A stretch of DNA of 64,000 bases from Aphrophora alni (lineage: Eukaryota > Arthropoda > Insecta > Hemiptera > Aphrophoridae), in contig OY740768.1 in assembly GCA_963513935.1 (NCBI GenBank), positions 19,963,177 through 20,027,176 of the forward strand, in the 5' to 3' direction. Shown here in pieces: positions 13,023 to 25,445 of the stretch (the first letter of the stretch is position 1; the number at the start of each line of letters is the position of its first letter). Under the pieces are notes generated by a model. That model worked only from the letters and a program-made list of their open reading frames with translations, was not told the origin of the DNA and did not search any database. A program made the position numbers and the translations under genes.

Positions 13023-13125
13023 TCCTAAATTACAAGAGGTAATTACAAAACAGACCTTAAATAAATTGTGCCTCATAGTTATAACCTAATCAATAAATCA
13101 TTAAAGAAAACTATGTCTTTTCCAG

Positions 13126-13277
13126 GTGGAGGTGTAATGGATGAGGGTGAATTTATTGAAATTGTGGAAATGAGTTTAATTGATGCTAAAAAGTACCTAC
13201 AAGAAGACAATATAAACTCACCACCAGGATTCCTTGCTGGTTTGTTTTGGTTTTTCTCAAATAAAACAAAACAGTAA
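13126..13277 (+). CDS. NUDT14: NUDT14-like terminal exon, copy B
   Basis: Acceptor TCTTTTCCAG ends at 13125. With the phase-1 donor at 3082 the protein reads K-GGGVMDEGEFIEIVEM and continues to SPPGFLAGLFWFFSN and a stop. It has the GGG...EGE-x-IE core, and its PPGF-x-x-GLFWF end looks closer to the canonical NUDT14 C-terminus than copy A does. A canonical AATAAA follows 75 nt after the stop, so this exon has everything a working last exon needs. It is 50 codons. The two copies are exclusive, because each ends in its own stop codon. Confidence 0.8.
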
Positions 13278-13351
13278 CAGAATTTTGAATTTCGTTGGTG
13301 GTTTTTGTATGTGCTATATACACAGAAGGGAATTTCATTTTAGGATTTCTA

Positions 13352-13357
13352 AATAAA
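13352..13357 (+). terminator. poly(A) signal AATAAA of NUDT14 terminal exon B
   Basis: This is the canonical hexamer 75 nt behind the stop of exon B. It probably sets the 3' end of the main NUDT14 transcript. Confidence 0.6.
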
Positions 13358-15394
13358 ATTGATTTAACTACACTTTTACATTGAATGTTGATATTTTAGA
13401 TCAATCCTATCAAATTCATATTTAATTATACTATATATTGGACTAGAAAATGTTACAAGAATTTTTTTTTTTTTAAACTAGTTGAAACTATGCAAAATAT
13501 ATTCTCATTCCTTCTAACATCAAAATAAATACATGTGGAAACTAAAATTAATAATTAAAATTAATTTTATATTTAAAGTTGAAATAATTGTTTCTATCTG
13601 TCTTGTACAAACCAATTACCCTATAATATAGACATTACAGAACTTGATATTTAATATCAGTAACATATAACAACAAAACAATATGCAAGCAGGACATATT
13701 AAATTTCACACAAATATAGCACAAGCTAACCACTGTCGATTCAAGAAGAAGAAGAAGAAGAAGAAGATGACAAAGACAAGTTCATCTTGTACTGTTCTTA
13801 AAAACAAGTACCAATATATTTAATATTCACACACACATCATATTGTATTTTATTGCAAAATAAAAGCATTTGCCTAAAACAATTATTTACCTATAACAAA
13901 CTATTATTATTATTTTTTTTTAATTTACCATCATACCTGTCAGTATTAAGAGGGAAAGTACTCCAATAATTTTTAAAAAATTGTAAGATCATTTAAAAAG
14001 GAAATAGGATTGAGGATTTTGAAATAAATCATGAATACTTGAAATTACTTTATATATAATTTACATATAAAAATTATATATTTTTTATATTATTTATGAA
14101 AAATAAAATTTACATGTGACAAAACTGAATAGACAGAGTGAAACTAGATAGGATTTAATATTGTTTATTTCCGGTTATTAGGAACATTCACTTCTCTTAG
14201 TTGGTTGATTTCTATTTTAATATTAATATCACATAGTTCTACTAGTTTTTAATTTACTAGCAATATATTCTATACAAAAGTAATGTTTAATATATACATA
14301 TACAAAAATGTATAATTAAATGATAGTTATAGTGTGTTACACTAAATGTTTTTTAAATTTTCAGTGTTAGTAAATCGTAAATTAAAGTAAATCTTAAATT
14401 AAAGTAAATCACAAATAAACCTTGTATATAAATTTTTTTTTAATATTTATATATATTTTTTAATGTTTATATTTATATATTTTTTGTGTGGTTTTAAGGC
14501 GAAAAACCATTGCGGTTATCAATGCCTTTATATATATATATATATATATATTCAGATAAGTTGACTGTAAACAGACTCTGGAGTATAACTCCTTCATCAA
14601 AAAACAAAATTCAACATATATGTTTTATTTTGTATTTTGACGAACCAGCAACTAAACTTCCATTTAAAATGTAATCAGCGAAAGTGAATTGGGAAGATCG
14701 TTGGATCATAATTATTAAATATTTAGAGGAATTTAGCTTCATCACATTTCACTCACTGTCATGCAGGCACACACAATCATCTATGCTTGATATTTCTTTG
14801 AATAACTTAATCTCTACAGCAAATAGTAGACATTCATTATTAATTACTTCAATTATATTATTAATAATAATAAAGAGGAAATGTGCTTTGGACTGATAAA
14901 TAAAAAAACATGTAACCTATTTCTCAAAACGACTTAGTCATAGACCAACAACACTTTCATAAAACAAAACACTTATGTCTAGTCTATTCGTATAATCAAA
15001 ACTAACCCTAAAATATGAAAAACATAGACCCAAAAAGCAACTTTCAAAAACTAAAAATAACGTAGCTTAGATCTATACCACGGTGACTAAATAAGTCTGC
15101 GAAAGCACAAAGACAACACATGTTAAAGGCTTAACACATTAGCAGTAATATTCCACACTAAATAGAAAACAGCTGGTTATTAAATATTTGTAACCTATCA
15201 AACCAAATACAAAATTAGAAACCTCGATGTAAGAATGATTGACATATTATTACGGTACAAGCCTAAATCTCTCAAAAGTAAGATTTATTTTTATCGCAAG
15301 AGCAGTCAGAAGCAATAAAAACATGTTTTAGTTTTTCTATCTGGCTTTTTGCAAAAGCCAATTGGGCATTCTAAACTAAATTCAAGAAAGTTAG
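13358..15394. other. intergenic A+T-rich DNA downstream of NUDT14
   Basis: Only simple repeats were seen: (AAG)n at 13743-13767 and (TA)n at 14529-14551. The 70-codon plus-strand open frame at 14684-14896 has no recognisable content. Confidence 0.6.
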
Positions 15395-15471
15395 TACAGT
15401 ACTACCTCGTTTATCCGGACCTCATTCAACCGGATGTCCGGATTGATCCAGAACAAAAAATAAAAATTTAA

Positions 15472-15587
15472 TCAAGGATAAAATAAAGCAAAAGCTTAAA
15501 GTTTCAAAATATTTTAATAATTACTGTATTTTGAATATTTTAAATAATATTTTGAAACTTTAAGCTTTTGCTTTATTTTATCCTTGA
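15472..15587. repeat. 42-bp perfect inverted repeat with 32-bp loop
   Basis: The arm 15472-15513 (starting TCAAGGATAAAATAAAGC) is exactly complementary to 15546-15587. Such a perfect palindrome inside an old element suggests a recent event such as template switching. As RNA it would form a long hairpin. Confidence 0.95.
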
Positions 15588-16302
15588 ATATGGAGTTTCA
15601 ACAAGAAATATCTGCTATTACATTAATGTTGATAAAAACGTGATTTCCTCAACACTACAGTGTCGCCTCGAGGTATTAGGGCGGGTAGTTGATGCACTGG
15701 GAAGAGAAAGTGGAGGAGCAATGACCTCTGCATCACCATCCCCCTACCCCGATGCGGCATGACAGTGACCTTGTCTATTGTCTATGCCGGCGGGTAACGG
15801 GTAGTCTATCACGTGCTAGCGACCGGAATACATCATTACCATATCGTGCTGTGCCGTGTTTAGTTTCTTTACGTTTTTGATCTTATACGGTTAATAGTAT
15901 TTCAGGGTGTCTAGCGACCGGGAAAAGTCAGGGAATTTGAATTTTCTGGAAATGTCAGGGAATTTTTTAAAAAACCGGGGAAAAATAAAGAATGCCTGAT
16001 ATTTTAGAAAGTGTAATACAATGACGATGCCTGTAACGGTCCTTAAAGAAAATGTACAACTGTGAAATAAATACAAACCAGGTGCATGTTTACAACGTAT
16101 CATAAACCATCATGTCATTTTTACAACTTTATTGTTGTCGGGTTGCTAAGACTCAAGGGTGTAAATCAGTAAATGTGAACATTTTGTCACATCTTAAAGC
16201 GGTGCCGCCAGCTTTGGGAACTCCGAAATCGGCATAGTATTTAGAGGTGGGCGTTGTTACTGCTATTTATTTATATTCGTGTGTTAGCGTTTGTGCGTGG
16301 AA

Positions 16303-16443
16303 ATGGCGACGAAACGAAAACGTAATGTGCTTACAATGGCCCAAAAGTTAGACGCATTGAATCGTATAGACAGGGCCGCATTGAAACGTCACACCAAATT
16401 AAAACAGAGGAAGATAAATGACTTTTTTGTAAATAACAACTAA
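16303..16443 (+). pseudogene. 46-codon remnant of a pogo-type transposase (both ends fused)
   Basis: The frame starts MATKRKRNVLTMAQKLDALN, like the N-terminal CENP-B-type helix-turn-helix of pogo/Tigger transposases (basic start, then LT-x-x-QKL-x-x-I/L). It ends KLKQRKINDFFVNNN and a stop, like the QxKI-x-DFF-type C-terminal tails of this group. The whole catalytic DDE core is missing. The frame is intact with a purine at -3 and G at +4, so a small DNA-binding-like peptide could be made, but this is not shown. Confidence 0.55.
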
Positions 16444-16683
16444 TCCCTGTGTAAATTAAAAGCATGTGTAAATATTTCAGGTATGTAAATAAAATGTTTT
16501 TCGTCATTGTGTAAATTGAATGACTGATGTGTAAATATTGTGTTTTTTCATGACTTATAAATGGTAAGTTATCATTTTATATTTTGTTTTATTTATCTTT
16601 CAATAATTTTGGATTATCCGGATTTTTGATTAACCGGATCACTTCTGGTCCCAATTAGTCCGGATAAACGAGGTTGTACTGTA

Positions 16684-19600
16684 CACAGAATACAGTGCCT
16701 AACTAATAAGTATGCTGTTTTAATTCATTGTAAATTATGATTATTGGTTATCAGTAGTGCTCTTTGTAATACTCTAAAGGGAGGATTTCAAAGTATAGTC
16801 TCAGACAAAACTAATGGGTCGCCGTTCCTCCAAGAATGTGAATTATCGGTAAAAAATTAAAAGACAATTCCTCAAAAAATTTTATTGATTTAATTTTTTT
16901 TTTTGTTTTAGTGAAAAGTGGAGATTAATGACCCAAATGCTGTGTGTAAAGTAAAATATTATTACAGTTCGGGAATAATTGGCAAAAAAACAAAAATTAA
17001 CCTTGAGAGCGGTCATTAAGAGTTCAATTTTAATCAAATACTCTGTATGCTAAAGACATGTTTATGTCACAAACATTTTTTTAGTTTTGGTTTGTTTTTA
17101 TTTGGATTTGAGGATGGATGAGTGACAAAGTTTGTCCAATATTTTTGCACTACTTATTGCTTGGTTTTGAGATGATTTCTTTTCATCAGTCTTACAGACA
17201 TAAAAAATGTTAAACAACAACAAAATTAATAAAACTATTAGTAATATCAAAGTAAATTTGAGTATATTATAACAAATCCTATGCTAGGTAAGTCTGGATT
17301 AATTTAACAATATCAAATTAGATTTCTTTTGGTTGATTAATGATACAATGGTTGAATATGTCAAAATGTTTTCTTTATTTAAAAATACAATATCTCGGGG
17401 AAGGGGAGCTCGTGCTGGCCAAGAAATCCTGTCTTATATGCAAAATTATATACAAAAGAAAAGTTATTTAAAATTTGATATATTATGAAAAGAATTTAGT
17501 TGAAATTGTTCACTATGTTGTTTCATTACCAGTATTTCTGGGTTCAACTTTGGTTGATATGACCGCGAAATTCACTTTTCCTCGCACAAAAAAAAAAAAT
17601 CTTGCCCCTTCAGCGTTTTTCTCAGCAGTTCCAAAAAGGATGCTACGGTATTTTCAAGCTTGCCGGCTACAACTGCATTGATTTGAGTCGTCCATTCTTA
17701 TTGGCCGGTGAATCCATTGTCAAGGCAACGACTTCGTTGTCGTGAAATTATTTTGAGTGTTTTAACTTTTTAGCTATATTTTAATTCCAAAAATGATTTG
17801 TAACAATTTTAATTATTCAAATAAACAACTTTACATAATCTTTTTTAATATAGGTAAAAATTTTACCACGTAATCTACACTCTGGCTTGGCTACAATTAG
17901 AATTCAAAATGTCTAACTTTCTGATTATAAATTATTTGATAATGGCCTAATTTTACAAATTCTTATATTTTACAACCTACCAGTATTTGTATGGTTTCTT
18001 ACATTTTTTCAACCTAATTTTTAATTTGGAAAAGGTTATATGTATACCCTACTTGTTTATCAGACTTGCTTCTATTAATTTGTACCACAATTGTTAACCA
18101 TTTTTCTTTCCCACTGGCTGTAGCATGTTTTAATGTGAGGTGAACAAATATAGTTTTGTGAGATCACTTTAGAAGGCACTGTTGTTTGAGTGTAAAAAGC
18201 GTGATATCTGGTCAAATAGTTTCAGAGATATAGCATTTGTTATAAATTTCAACCCTCTACCAAGAGAACTGTACTCTACGTAGTTTCTGATCAGGGGCCA
18301 GCCACTTTAGTTCTTAAACTGAGTGTTTAAGTAGAAAGGGATTTATGATTTAATTAGAAGTTATGATTCCTGCCTGGACTGTTGCACATAATAGTTGTAA
18401 AACCTCCCCACCACAAGATGCCAGAGAAAGCATATTTAGAAGCTCCGTTGCATACAACGAAAATAATAAAACTTCCTTTAGAACCACTAAAAATGTTGGT
18501 TCTGATGTAATAACGAAAGTGATCCTGGATTAAGGACCAATAACATAAGGAAAATATTACATTTAGTGTCATGTGTTGCATCAGCACACATCAAACAAAG
18601 ATTCTAATTAGGACATTCGTATTTTCTTATTTCAAACCCTCAGGTCATCAATAATAACACAAATATAATTGATGAAATATTGTTTTTTTAAGGAATGAAA
18701 TCGTTCTTTTTAGATTAATAATATCTCAGATTAGCCAAAATCACCAGTGATCCTCAGTCTTATAATAACAATTACATTATTAATAAAAAATACATTTTGT
18801 GACAAGTATTAACAGTGAACTTACCCCCCCCCCCCCCGCCAAAATCGTACTTATTACAATTAAAATGTTTTGTTATAACACATGTGTTTAATGTCTCGGT
18901 CTGTCACGCCAGTGATCTCACCCACAAATCTCAAAACCTTATTAATTATAGTTAAAATGTTTTGATATAACAAGTTTTTAATGTCTCGGTAGCTAAACAA
19001 CAATTGGTTTATTTTTTAGACAAATTAGTGATCAATTTTGTTTGTAAAAATTGGTAACTGTCCAGTGCATAAAAAATTATTTATGTTCTAAGGAACAAAA
19101 AGCCCACGTTGGTGTGTACTTGAGATTCCTTAACTTAGTTTTCCCTTCTTTTGTTCTCTATAGTCTGTTATTTTTTGGTGAAACCATAGTTTGTGTATAC
19201 ATAATTAAAAATGAAGACTTGGTCATTGTAACATCATCTTAGTTCAAATAAAGTGTTTGTTTTCTTTAATTTGGTAAAAGACAATGAGATATGTATAATT
19301 CCACTGATAATTTTTCAGGAATAATATCAAAGATATTTTATGTAAATGGTTAATAAGTTTTTGACATAGGAAGAAACTAGAAAATTCACAAATAACATAA
19401 CACCACCAACATTTTAATCTTTTATTATAAAAAGAAAATATTTGAAACACATGAAACGAACAATCTTTTGATAAAAAATAATGTGTTTTTATAAATCTAT
19501 ATATTGATTTATTTATAAAAAATTATCTCTATTTCTTAAAGTAGTAAGAGCACTATGATTAAAATCAATCAAATATAATCTTTTAACAAAATAAATAAAA

Positions 19601-19987
19601 CAGTTTATTCTTAACCTCAAATAGTACCATTAAAATAAGAATTTACATTTAATAATAATAATTCACAACCATTTAATAGGAGAGCATAAAATATAAGATT
19701 ATTTCAACAACTGATAATGGACACATTGGCCTTCTATTTTGAAAAGAGAATACTATAATATATAATAATCAGTCGTGCAAGAGATTAAAAAATTGCACAA
19801 TATGAGAGTTTACTCTTATAATTATAATATACTATAAAAACCATTTGTACTTTATAAAAAAATATAATGAAATATATTTTTTAAAGTAATTATCTATCAA
19901 TGGTAACATGAGTTATTGCTAATAAACCACAAATGAAATGTTGTTACACATTGTAGATTTTAAAGAAAAGTATTGTTTCCAAATTAT
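16684..19987. other. intergenic DNA between pogo-type element and NANP 3' end
   Basis: Nothing coding was recognised. A 14-bp C run lies at 18824-18837. A roughly 47-bp sequence ending TTTAATGTCTCGGT occurs twice, at about 18852-18899 and 18943-18988. The segment 17560-17750 is less A+T-rich but unidentified. Confidence 0.55.
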
Positions 19988-19993
19988 TTTATT
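19988..19993 (-). terminator. poly(A) signal AATAAA of NANP
   Basis: TTTATT on the + strand reads AATAAA on the NANP strand, 69 nt beyond its stop codon. Confidence 0.55.
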
Positions 19994-20062
19994 TTAAAAC
20001 AGTATTTTTGTACCATGGATCTGTAATTTTTGACTATAAGGTAAATAAATATACACCATAAG

Positions 20063-20320
20063 CTAGCTACCATCACTGCTATTACTATTACCATCATCTA
20101 AATCAGGAATTGTAGTACATTTGAATGGCAAAAAGCGTGATAGTTCGGTGACTGATGATAGTGTAAAATCTGGTCTAGGATGACAAGTTGATGTAAAAGG
20201 AGCACCTGATATCCAAACTGTTGCTGCAAGGCTTGCTTCTTTCCCTCCCAAGATATCTGTCTCTAACTTATCACCAACCATGACACAATTGTGTGGTTTT
20301 ACACCCAGTGTTTTACACGC
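20063..20320 (-). CDS. NANP: N-acylneuraminate-9-phosphatase, exon 4 (last)
   Basis: The acceptor TATATAG lies at 20321 and just above. The exon continues in phase 0 with ACKTLGVKPHNCVMVGDKLE and then TDILGG. GD-x-x-x-TD (D189 and D194 of the 257-aa protein) is HAD motif IV, which binds Mg2+. The protein ends in an acidic serine/asparagine tail (DLDDGNSNSSDGS) and TAA at 20063-20065. See exon 1 for the whole gene. Confidence 0.93.
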   Translation of the reverse strand, partial: ACKTLGVKPHNCVMVGDKLETDILGGKEASLAATVWISGAPFTSTCHPRPDFTLSSVTELSRFLPFKCTTIPDLDDGNSNSSDGS

Positions 20321-22947
20321 CTATATAAAAAAGAAAAAAAATGTTTAAAGAAATTATATTTTATAATTTATTAATTATTGATGATGGAATATAAATCGGA
20401 TAAGAGAATCCATATAATACAGAGTGAGGAAAAGAGTATTATTGGCGGTTAACAGAGGTTTTTCTTATTTTAAATAAACAGCTAATTTTTGTTTACATTT
20501 GGTAATTTATTGAAACCATTGTAATCTCATTGACAAAGTCACTTGAAAGTCAACAGATTTTACAAAATATTTCATAATTTTAGTGAGTTATTATTGCGTT
20601 TTACTATGTAATATCAAGGAACACTTTCCAAGGTAAGTCTGTTCCCTATATCAAACTCATTTTCATAATCTATTCTCATAATTCATTAACATATTAACAA
20701 CGTATAATTGGGAAATTCCCTATTACACAATAAATTGTGCAGAACTTCTATTCAAAAGGGGATGATAAGAATCCTTAGTCCATTTTGCTCAAATTTAGTC
20801 TTTGCTGGAAATTTGTAAGAGGAAAAACTGTAAAGGTCTTCAATGCCTATTTTTTTTTTTTTATTAATGAATTAACATTTGAAGTCAGTATATACATTAT
20901 AAGCTATAAACAGGCTTATAAGAGAAAATAATACCCTGTGAAAAGTATGTCAGATCTCATATCAATATTTATATGGCTAATAACATACTTATAACAAACA
21001 TATAGATTACATATTATATTTTTTATGAAATATCTCGAATTTTATTTATCTGGAATTTTTAATTTCTCTGATCAATGATGATGATCATACTAAATATGTT
21101 TCTGGTTTCACTGAGATGGTGCAATACAAATATTATTACTTATAAATAAACAAATTCTGTAACATTTTTCAATCTATTATAATAGAAATTGTGATGGAAC
21201 CATTATAAATAATTAGCCTTTTACATATGAGAACTTGCCAGGGGCAAAGAGTTCATCTCAACATTACTGAACAGTTCAAATGACTTTAAATAACATATTC
21301 ATATATAACATATTTATGAATATAAATGTCATTGTAGGAGTATTACATACAATTTCAAAAAATAAAGCTATACAGTAGAACCCCTCTTAACCGGTCTAGT
21401 CGGGACTGACACCCGGGCCGGTTGCCCGTTTGGCCGGTTAATCAGAGGTTCCCCTGAAAAATCGGTTTTCGTTGAAAGAAAGCTTATTTAATCAGGTAGC
21501 GCCAAGAATTATGCAATTAAGATGTTATTGCAACTCATTTTATTATACATAAATGTATCTTATAAATTATGTTATGTATATTATACATCAAACATGAAAA
21601 AATTAAACACTACAAAGCTCGTTTACAGATTCCCCTCTGTCAAGTCTTTTGACACATTTAACCGCGTCTCAAACGAAACCAACACACGCTTCCGTTGTTT
21701 TCGTAACTCACTCATTTTTATTTACTGTAATAAACCCGTCAAAGACAAGAAGAAAACTGAAAAGAAATGTTATATTTTTCATAATGTATACTAAAATGAT
21801 TCGTGGGAAAAAAGCGGCCCATCAAACGTTTTTGTGGGTGTATGTCTGCTATACCGACGGGTGCCAATGCCGCGGTGATTTTACGGCGCCGACAATGGGA
21901 TACAGCTATCGACAAAGTCCTTTGATATCGCCGCTTTGGTGTTTCAATTACAATTTATTTTCGGAAACTCTCCCAACCAGTACACTACGATATAGGCCGG
22001 TTAATCCGAGGCTGGTTAACAGAGGTTCTACTGTATATAGATAATGTAATGAAAGTTACGGCAAAGCTGTTAATAAAATCAAATCCAGAATAAAATGTAC
22101 GGAAATATTTATGCTGAATTAAAAAAAAAAAAAAAAAAATTTAATATCAAATGATAAAAAGTGAAAGGTAAGATATGAGAAATGTCTCTGAGACTAAAAT
22201 TCTGTAGGTGTAGAAAAATGATAGTATAGAAGACTTCAATAACTACCTGAATACTACTAGGTTAAAGTTACTACTAGTAACTTTTGTACCTGAATTCTAT
22301 GAACTGCATAATGCTACACATTTCATTCTCTCTGTATTATTCTGCTCCCTCCTCTTTTTATATCAGTCAGTGTTGTAGTTGTCATATTTTAGTGTGGATT
22401 TTAAAATTCCCCCCTCCCCTCATAACATTTACTTTGTCCCCAGTAGACCAATCAAGACATAATACACATCTGACAAATGATATACTATCAATCGAAGAAC
22501 CATTGAAACGCTTGACGATTCACTAGTCCAAGCTGCAGTGAGACAAACTGAGGAACGCCATTCCCCTTGTAACTAAACTGAAAAATCGTGTATTCTTTTA
22601 TCCCAATTTATCCAAGTATATTGTGTAAAGTAGTGTGTATGTAAGAATTGTGTTTATTTCTTTTCATTTGTTTAAACACCCTCATAATGAAAAGATAAAA
22701 TGGAAAATGTCAAGAATTATTTCACAAAATAAAGTTATATTGCCATTTTGTACTTATTATTTGTAACATTATTTAATAAAAATAATATTTGCCTGCCTTT
22801 TGTGTTTATTCCATCATTAATGCTTTAAAATTTTATTAAAATAATATCCAAAATTAGCCCCCATTGAAGAGTGAATTAGCAGAATTTTAAAGTCTTTTCG
22901 TTAAATGGATTAAATATACACAATATGTAAATAATCATAGTTAATAC
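20321..22947 (-). other. NANP intron 3
   Basis: This 2.6-kb intron runs on the minus strand from donor GTATTAA (22947 downward) to acceptor AG at 20321-20322. It contains a pogo/Tigger-type element (21373-22033), a 19-nt A run near 22121 and otherwise A+T-rich DNA. Confidence 0.85.
21373..22033. mobile_element. pogo/Tigger-type short non-autonomous transposon (MITE)
   Basis: Ends CAGTAGAACCCCTCTTAACC (21373) and, reversed, CAGTAGAACCTCTGTTAACC (22033) are flanked by TA. CCGGTTAA-type motifs recur near both ends. The element is 661 bp. The two overlapping open frames inside (90 and 131 codons) have no transposase features. Its first ten end bases equal those of the element at 887-1905, so the two may share a transposase. 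Confidence 0.85.
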
Positions 22948-23183
22948 CTTATAAAAAATATTCTGATGTGGTTTCTCCCAGGGGTGGTCCCCAGACACAA
23001 GGATGCAGTCAAAGTAAGAGCGCAAGTTAAGCTTCTTTACTTTTTCCCACTGTGAACTAGACGTCCCATTTGTAATAAGACCTAACATATACGTTTTACG
23101 GAGTTTCTTCAGTAAAGATGCAACCTCAGGTGTTAGCGCTAGGTTCTCGTAACGAAGCTGCAACCATAATTGGTATACCTCCT
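22948..23183 (-). CDS. NANP: N-acylneuraminate-9-phosphatase, exon 3
   Basis: The acceptor TTTCACAG is followed by AGGAGGTATAC; with the last G of exon 2 this gives EEVYQLWLQLRYENLALTPE. HAD motif II is LITNG (T131, N132). Motif III is the lysine in DHPWEKP (K164). The exon ends at an AAG/GTATTAA donor in phase 0. The spacing between the motifs fits the family. Confidence 0.95.
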
Positions 23184-23732
23184 CTGTGAAATACATCAAA
23201 AAAATTTTAATAATTAATTCTTTAAACTCTTTTTTAATAAAATAAAAGCTATTCATTAACTAAGGTATAGCTCATATCTTATAAAATTATTCCCTTTGTG
23301 CAATAACTAAATTTGTATGCGGGTGGAAACTTTACCAAGTCATATGAAGTATTTAAAATAAACAACTTAAAAAATAAAAGAGTTAGACATTTCTCATAAA
23401 ATATAATTTATACCTAAAAAAAAAAAATTACAGTAACGTTGTTCTGATTTCAGCCAGATGACGAATACACAATTTTATAAATTTATAACTTTAAAATGTA
23501 CCATTGGTGTGAACAAGAAACTTGGCATTCTCATTCAAGTTTAAGTATATATAAAACCAATTGCAGAATCAATAACCTTTTAAACTAAGCAATAATTATC
23601 AAATACAAAAAACTGGTGGGTAAATCTAAATTATATATCCCTTTTATACTATTGGCTTCATTTAATTAGTTGTAATGAACAACACTTGTGTAAACTTCAA
23701 TACTAAATTAAAGAAGACACAATTATAAAAAT

Positions 23733-23810
23733 AAACACTTATTTTTACAATGCAAATACAAGATGACATTTTAATGACTAAATCAGTATCCTCAATTGTT
23801 ACATGAAGAG
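23733..23810 (+). repeat. copy of a dispersed short repeat (also at 62.5-62.9 kb)
   Basis: The stretch around AAATACAAGATGACATTTTA and ATGACTAAATCAGTATCCTC followed by AATTGTTACATG parallels 62730-62790 (AAATACAAGACGACGATTC, ACTAAATCATCATCCTCAG, TTGTTACATG). A weaker cousin lies at about 10680-10740. The family is unknown. Confidence 0.6.
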
Positions 23811-25445
23811 AAACCACTGTGACATGAAACTAGGATATCTTCTAGTTCTGTACTATGAAGGTATGAAATACATGACCACTGTTATAGTTAGATTAGGCTT
23901 AAATATCAATATATATATATATATATATATATGAAAAAAGAAATGGGGCTAGTTAAAATTTTAAAAATAAGAGAACAATAAATAATAATATAACCTTTTA
24001 TAAATAAAATAAAAAACATTAAAATATATCTAAATGAACACAAAATACAATAGTAAACAACAAGCTTAAATTATGCAACAAGCCCTAGATTCAAATTTAA
24101 AACATATCATGAATTAGAATTGAAGTTGGAGTACTGTGTAAATTAAATAATAATCATCATAATTAATCAATCTAAACGGTAAAGTGCAAACCTAAAAGGC
24201 TATATCAAAATAGGTTATTCAAATTAACATATTTATAGCATAAGAAATTTCATGGTTTATAAAAATTAAACGAGAAAGGAATATACAGTTAGAGAAAAGA
24301 TTTATTAAAATTTGGAACAGAAGAAGGTGATTAAAAAATAAATTAAGTTTAGGAAGTAACTTTATAAAACCCTTTACATTGACATTTTGAAAATATAAGA
24401 ACAATGACATCTTCAGCATGACAGCTAGAGTGGCCTTCTTGATTTCTCAAGACAGACTTTCCTTAGAATGGTGGTTAGGTTAGGTTAATAATACCTTACT
24501 TGGCGTTTATCTAATAATATATAAAAGTTTAATCCTTTTAACATCCCCACTATACAATTCAATTCGTCAATAATGATAGTAAGTAACATAACTATTGAGA
24601 CTTAATTTGGTATTGGAAGACACGTTTTGAAATAAATACACTAGAAAAAGTTATTAAGTAAAAGCATTGAAAACATTTATTAAATAACAAAGTAGTGTAA
24701 ATCAACTATAATCTTGGCTAGGTTTGTTAGAAGTGAAATGAACCGAAAGTTAAATTTATCTTGAACTCCCTAATTATATCTTGGAATGTCTATAACAGAA
24801 TGCCAAGTACAATGAACAACAGTCAAATGTCATCCAACTGCAGCGTTTATTCACCCAACATGTTTATCATTCCTAAACATAGAAACAAATATTTTAATTT
24901 TTAACTTATAAAATTTCTTTAAATATCCAAACCATTAATACTCAGTATTTTCTTCACCCCTCTCCCATAATCTAAAACCAAACCGTCAGTAAAACAAATT
25001 TGGACTATAATAATAGACATCACCACTGCCACCAGTTCACATGTTTTACTTATGTTGAAATAAGTTAACTCTACTTGAAAATACCTATATAAAATACAGA
25101 AGAATGAAGTTTAATGTAAAAAATTACGTTTTATAAGAATTTTAAATGACACTATAATTAATGACAAAATAATTATTGCCTACAATTGTAGCAATCAAAA
25201 TAAGTGCTTAAAAGTATTTGGTTAAATAAAATAATTAATTGTTGTAAATTAAATAATATTTTTGAGAATTTGGTTTTGGATGTTTTTTTTTTTTAATTTT
25301 AAAAGCAATTGATTGAGATCTACAGATACAAAATATTCACATGAACAACAAACAAGTATTAGGATGACACAGAATTGTATTTAATGTCAATGAAAACAAA
25401 ATATTTTGCTAAAGGATTAGCATATAAGAAATTGTTGAACAACTA

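Larger units (their letters stand above)
15397..16681 (+). mobile_element. pogo/Tigger-type transposon, internally deleted
   Basis: The ends match as inverted repeats over about 24 bp with one mismatch (CAGTACTACCTCGTTTATCC at 15397; CAGTACAACCTCGTTTATCC reversed at 16681), with TA on both sides (15395-15396, 16682-16683). Inside are a 42-bp perfect inverted repeat (15472-15513 / 15546-15587) and a short reading frame (16303-16443) that looks like the two ends of a CENP-B-type transposase fused across a deletion. At 1,285 bp it is too short to be autonomous. Confidence 0.85.

Noticed and set aside
21649..22044. 131-codon frame as a host gene
   Set aside because: It lies inside a transposon defined by its ends and TA duplications, reads through the right terminal repeat, and has no recognisable domain.
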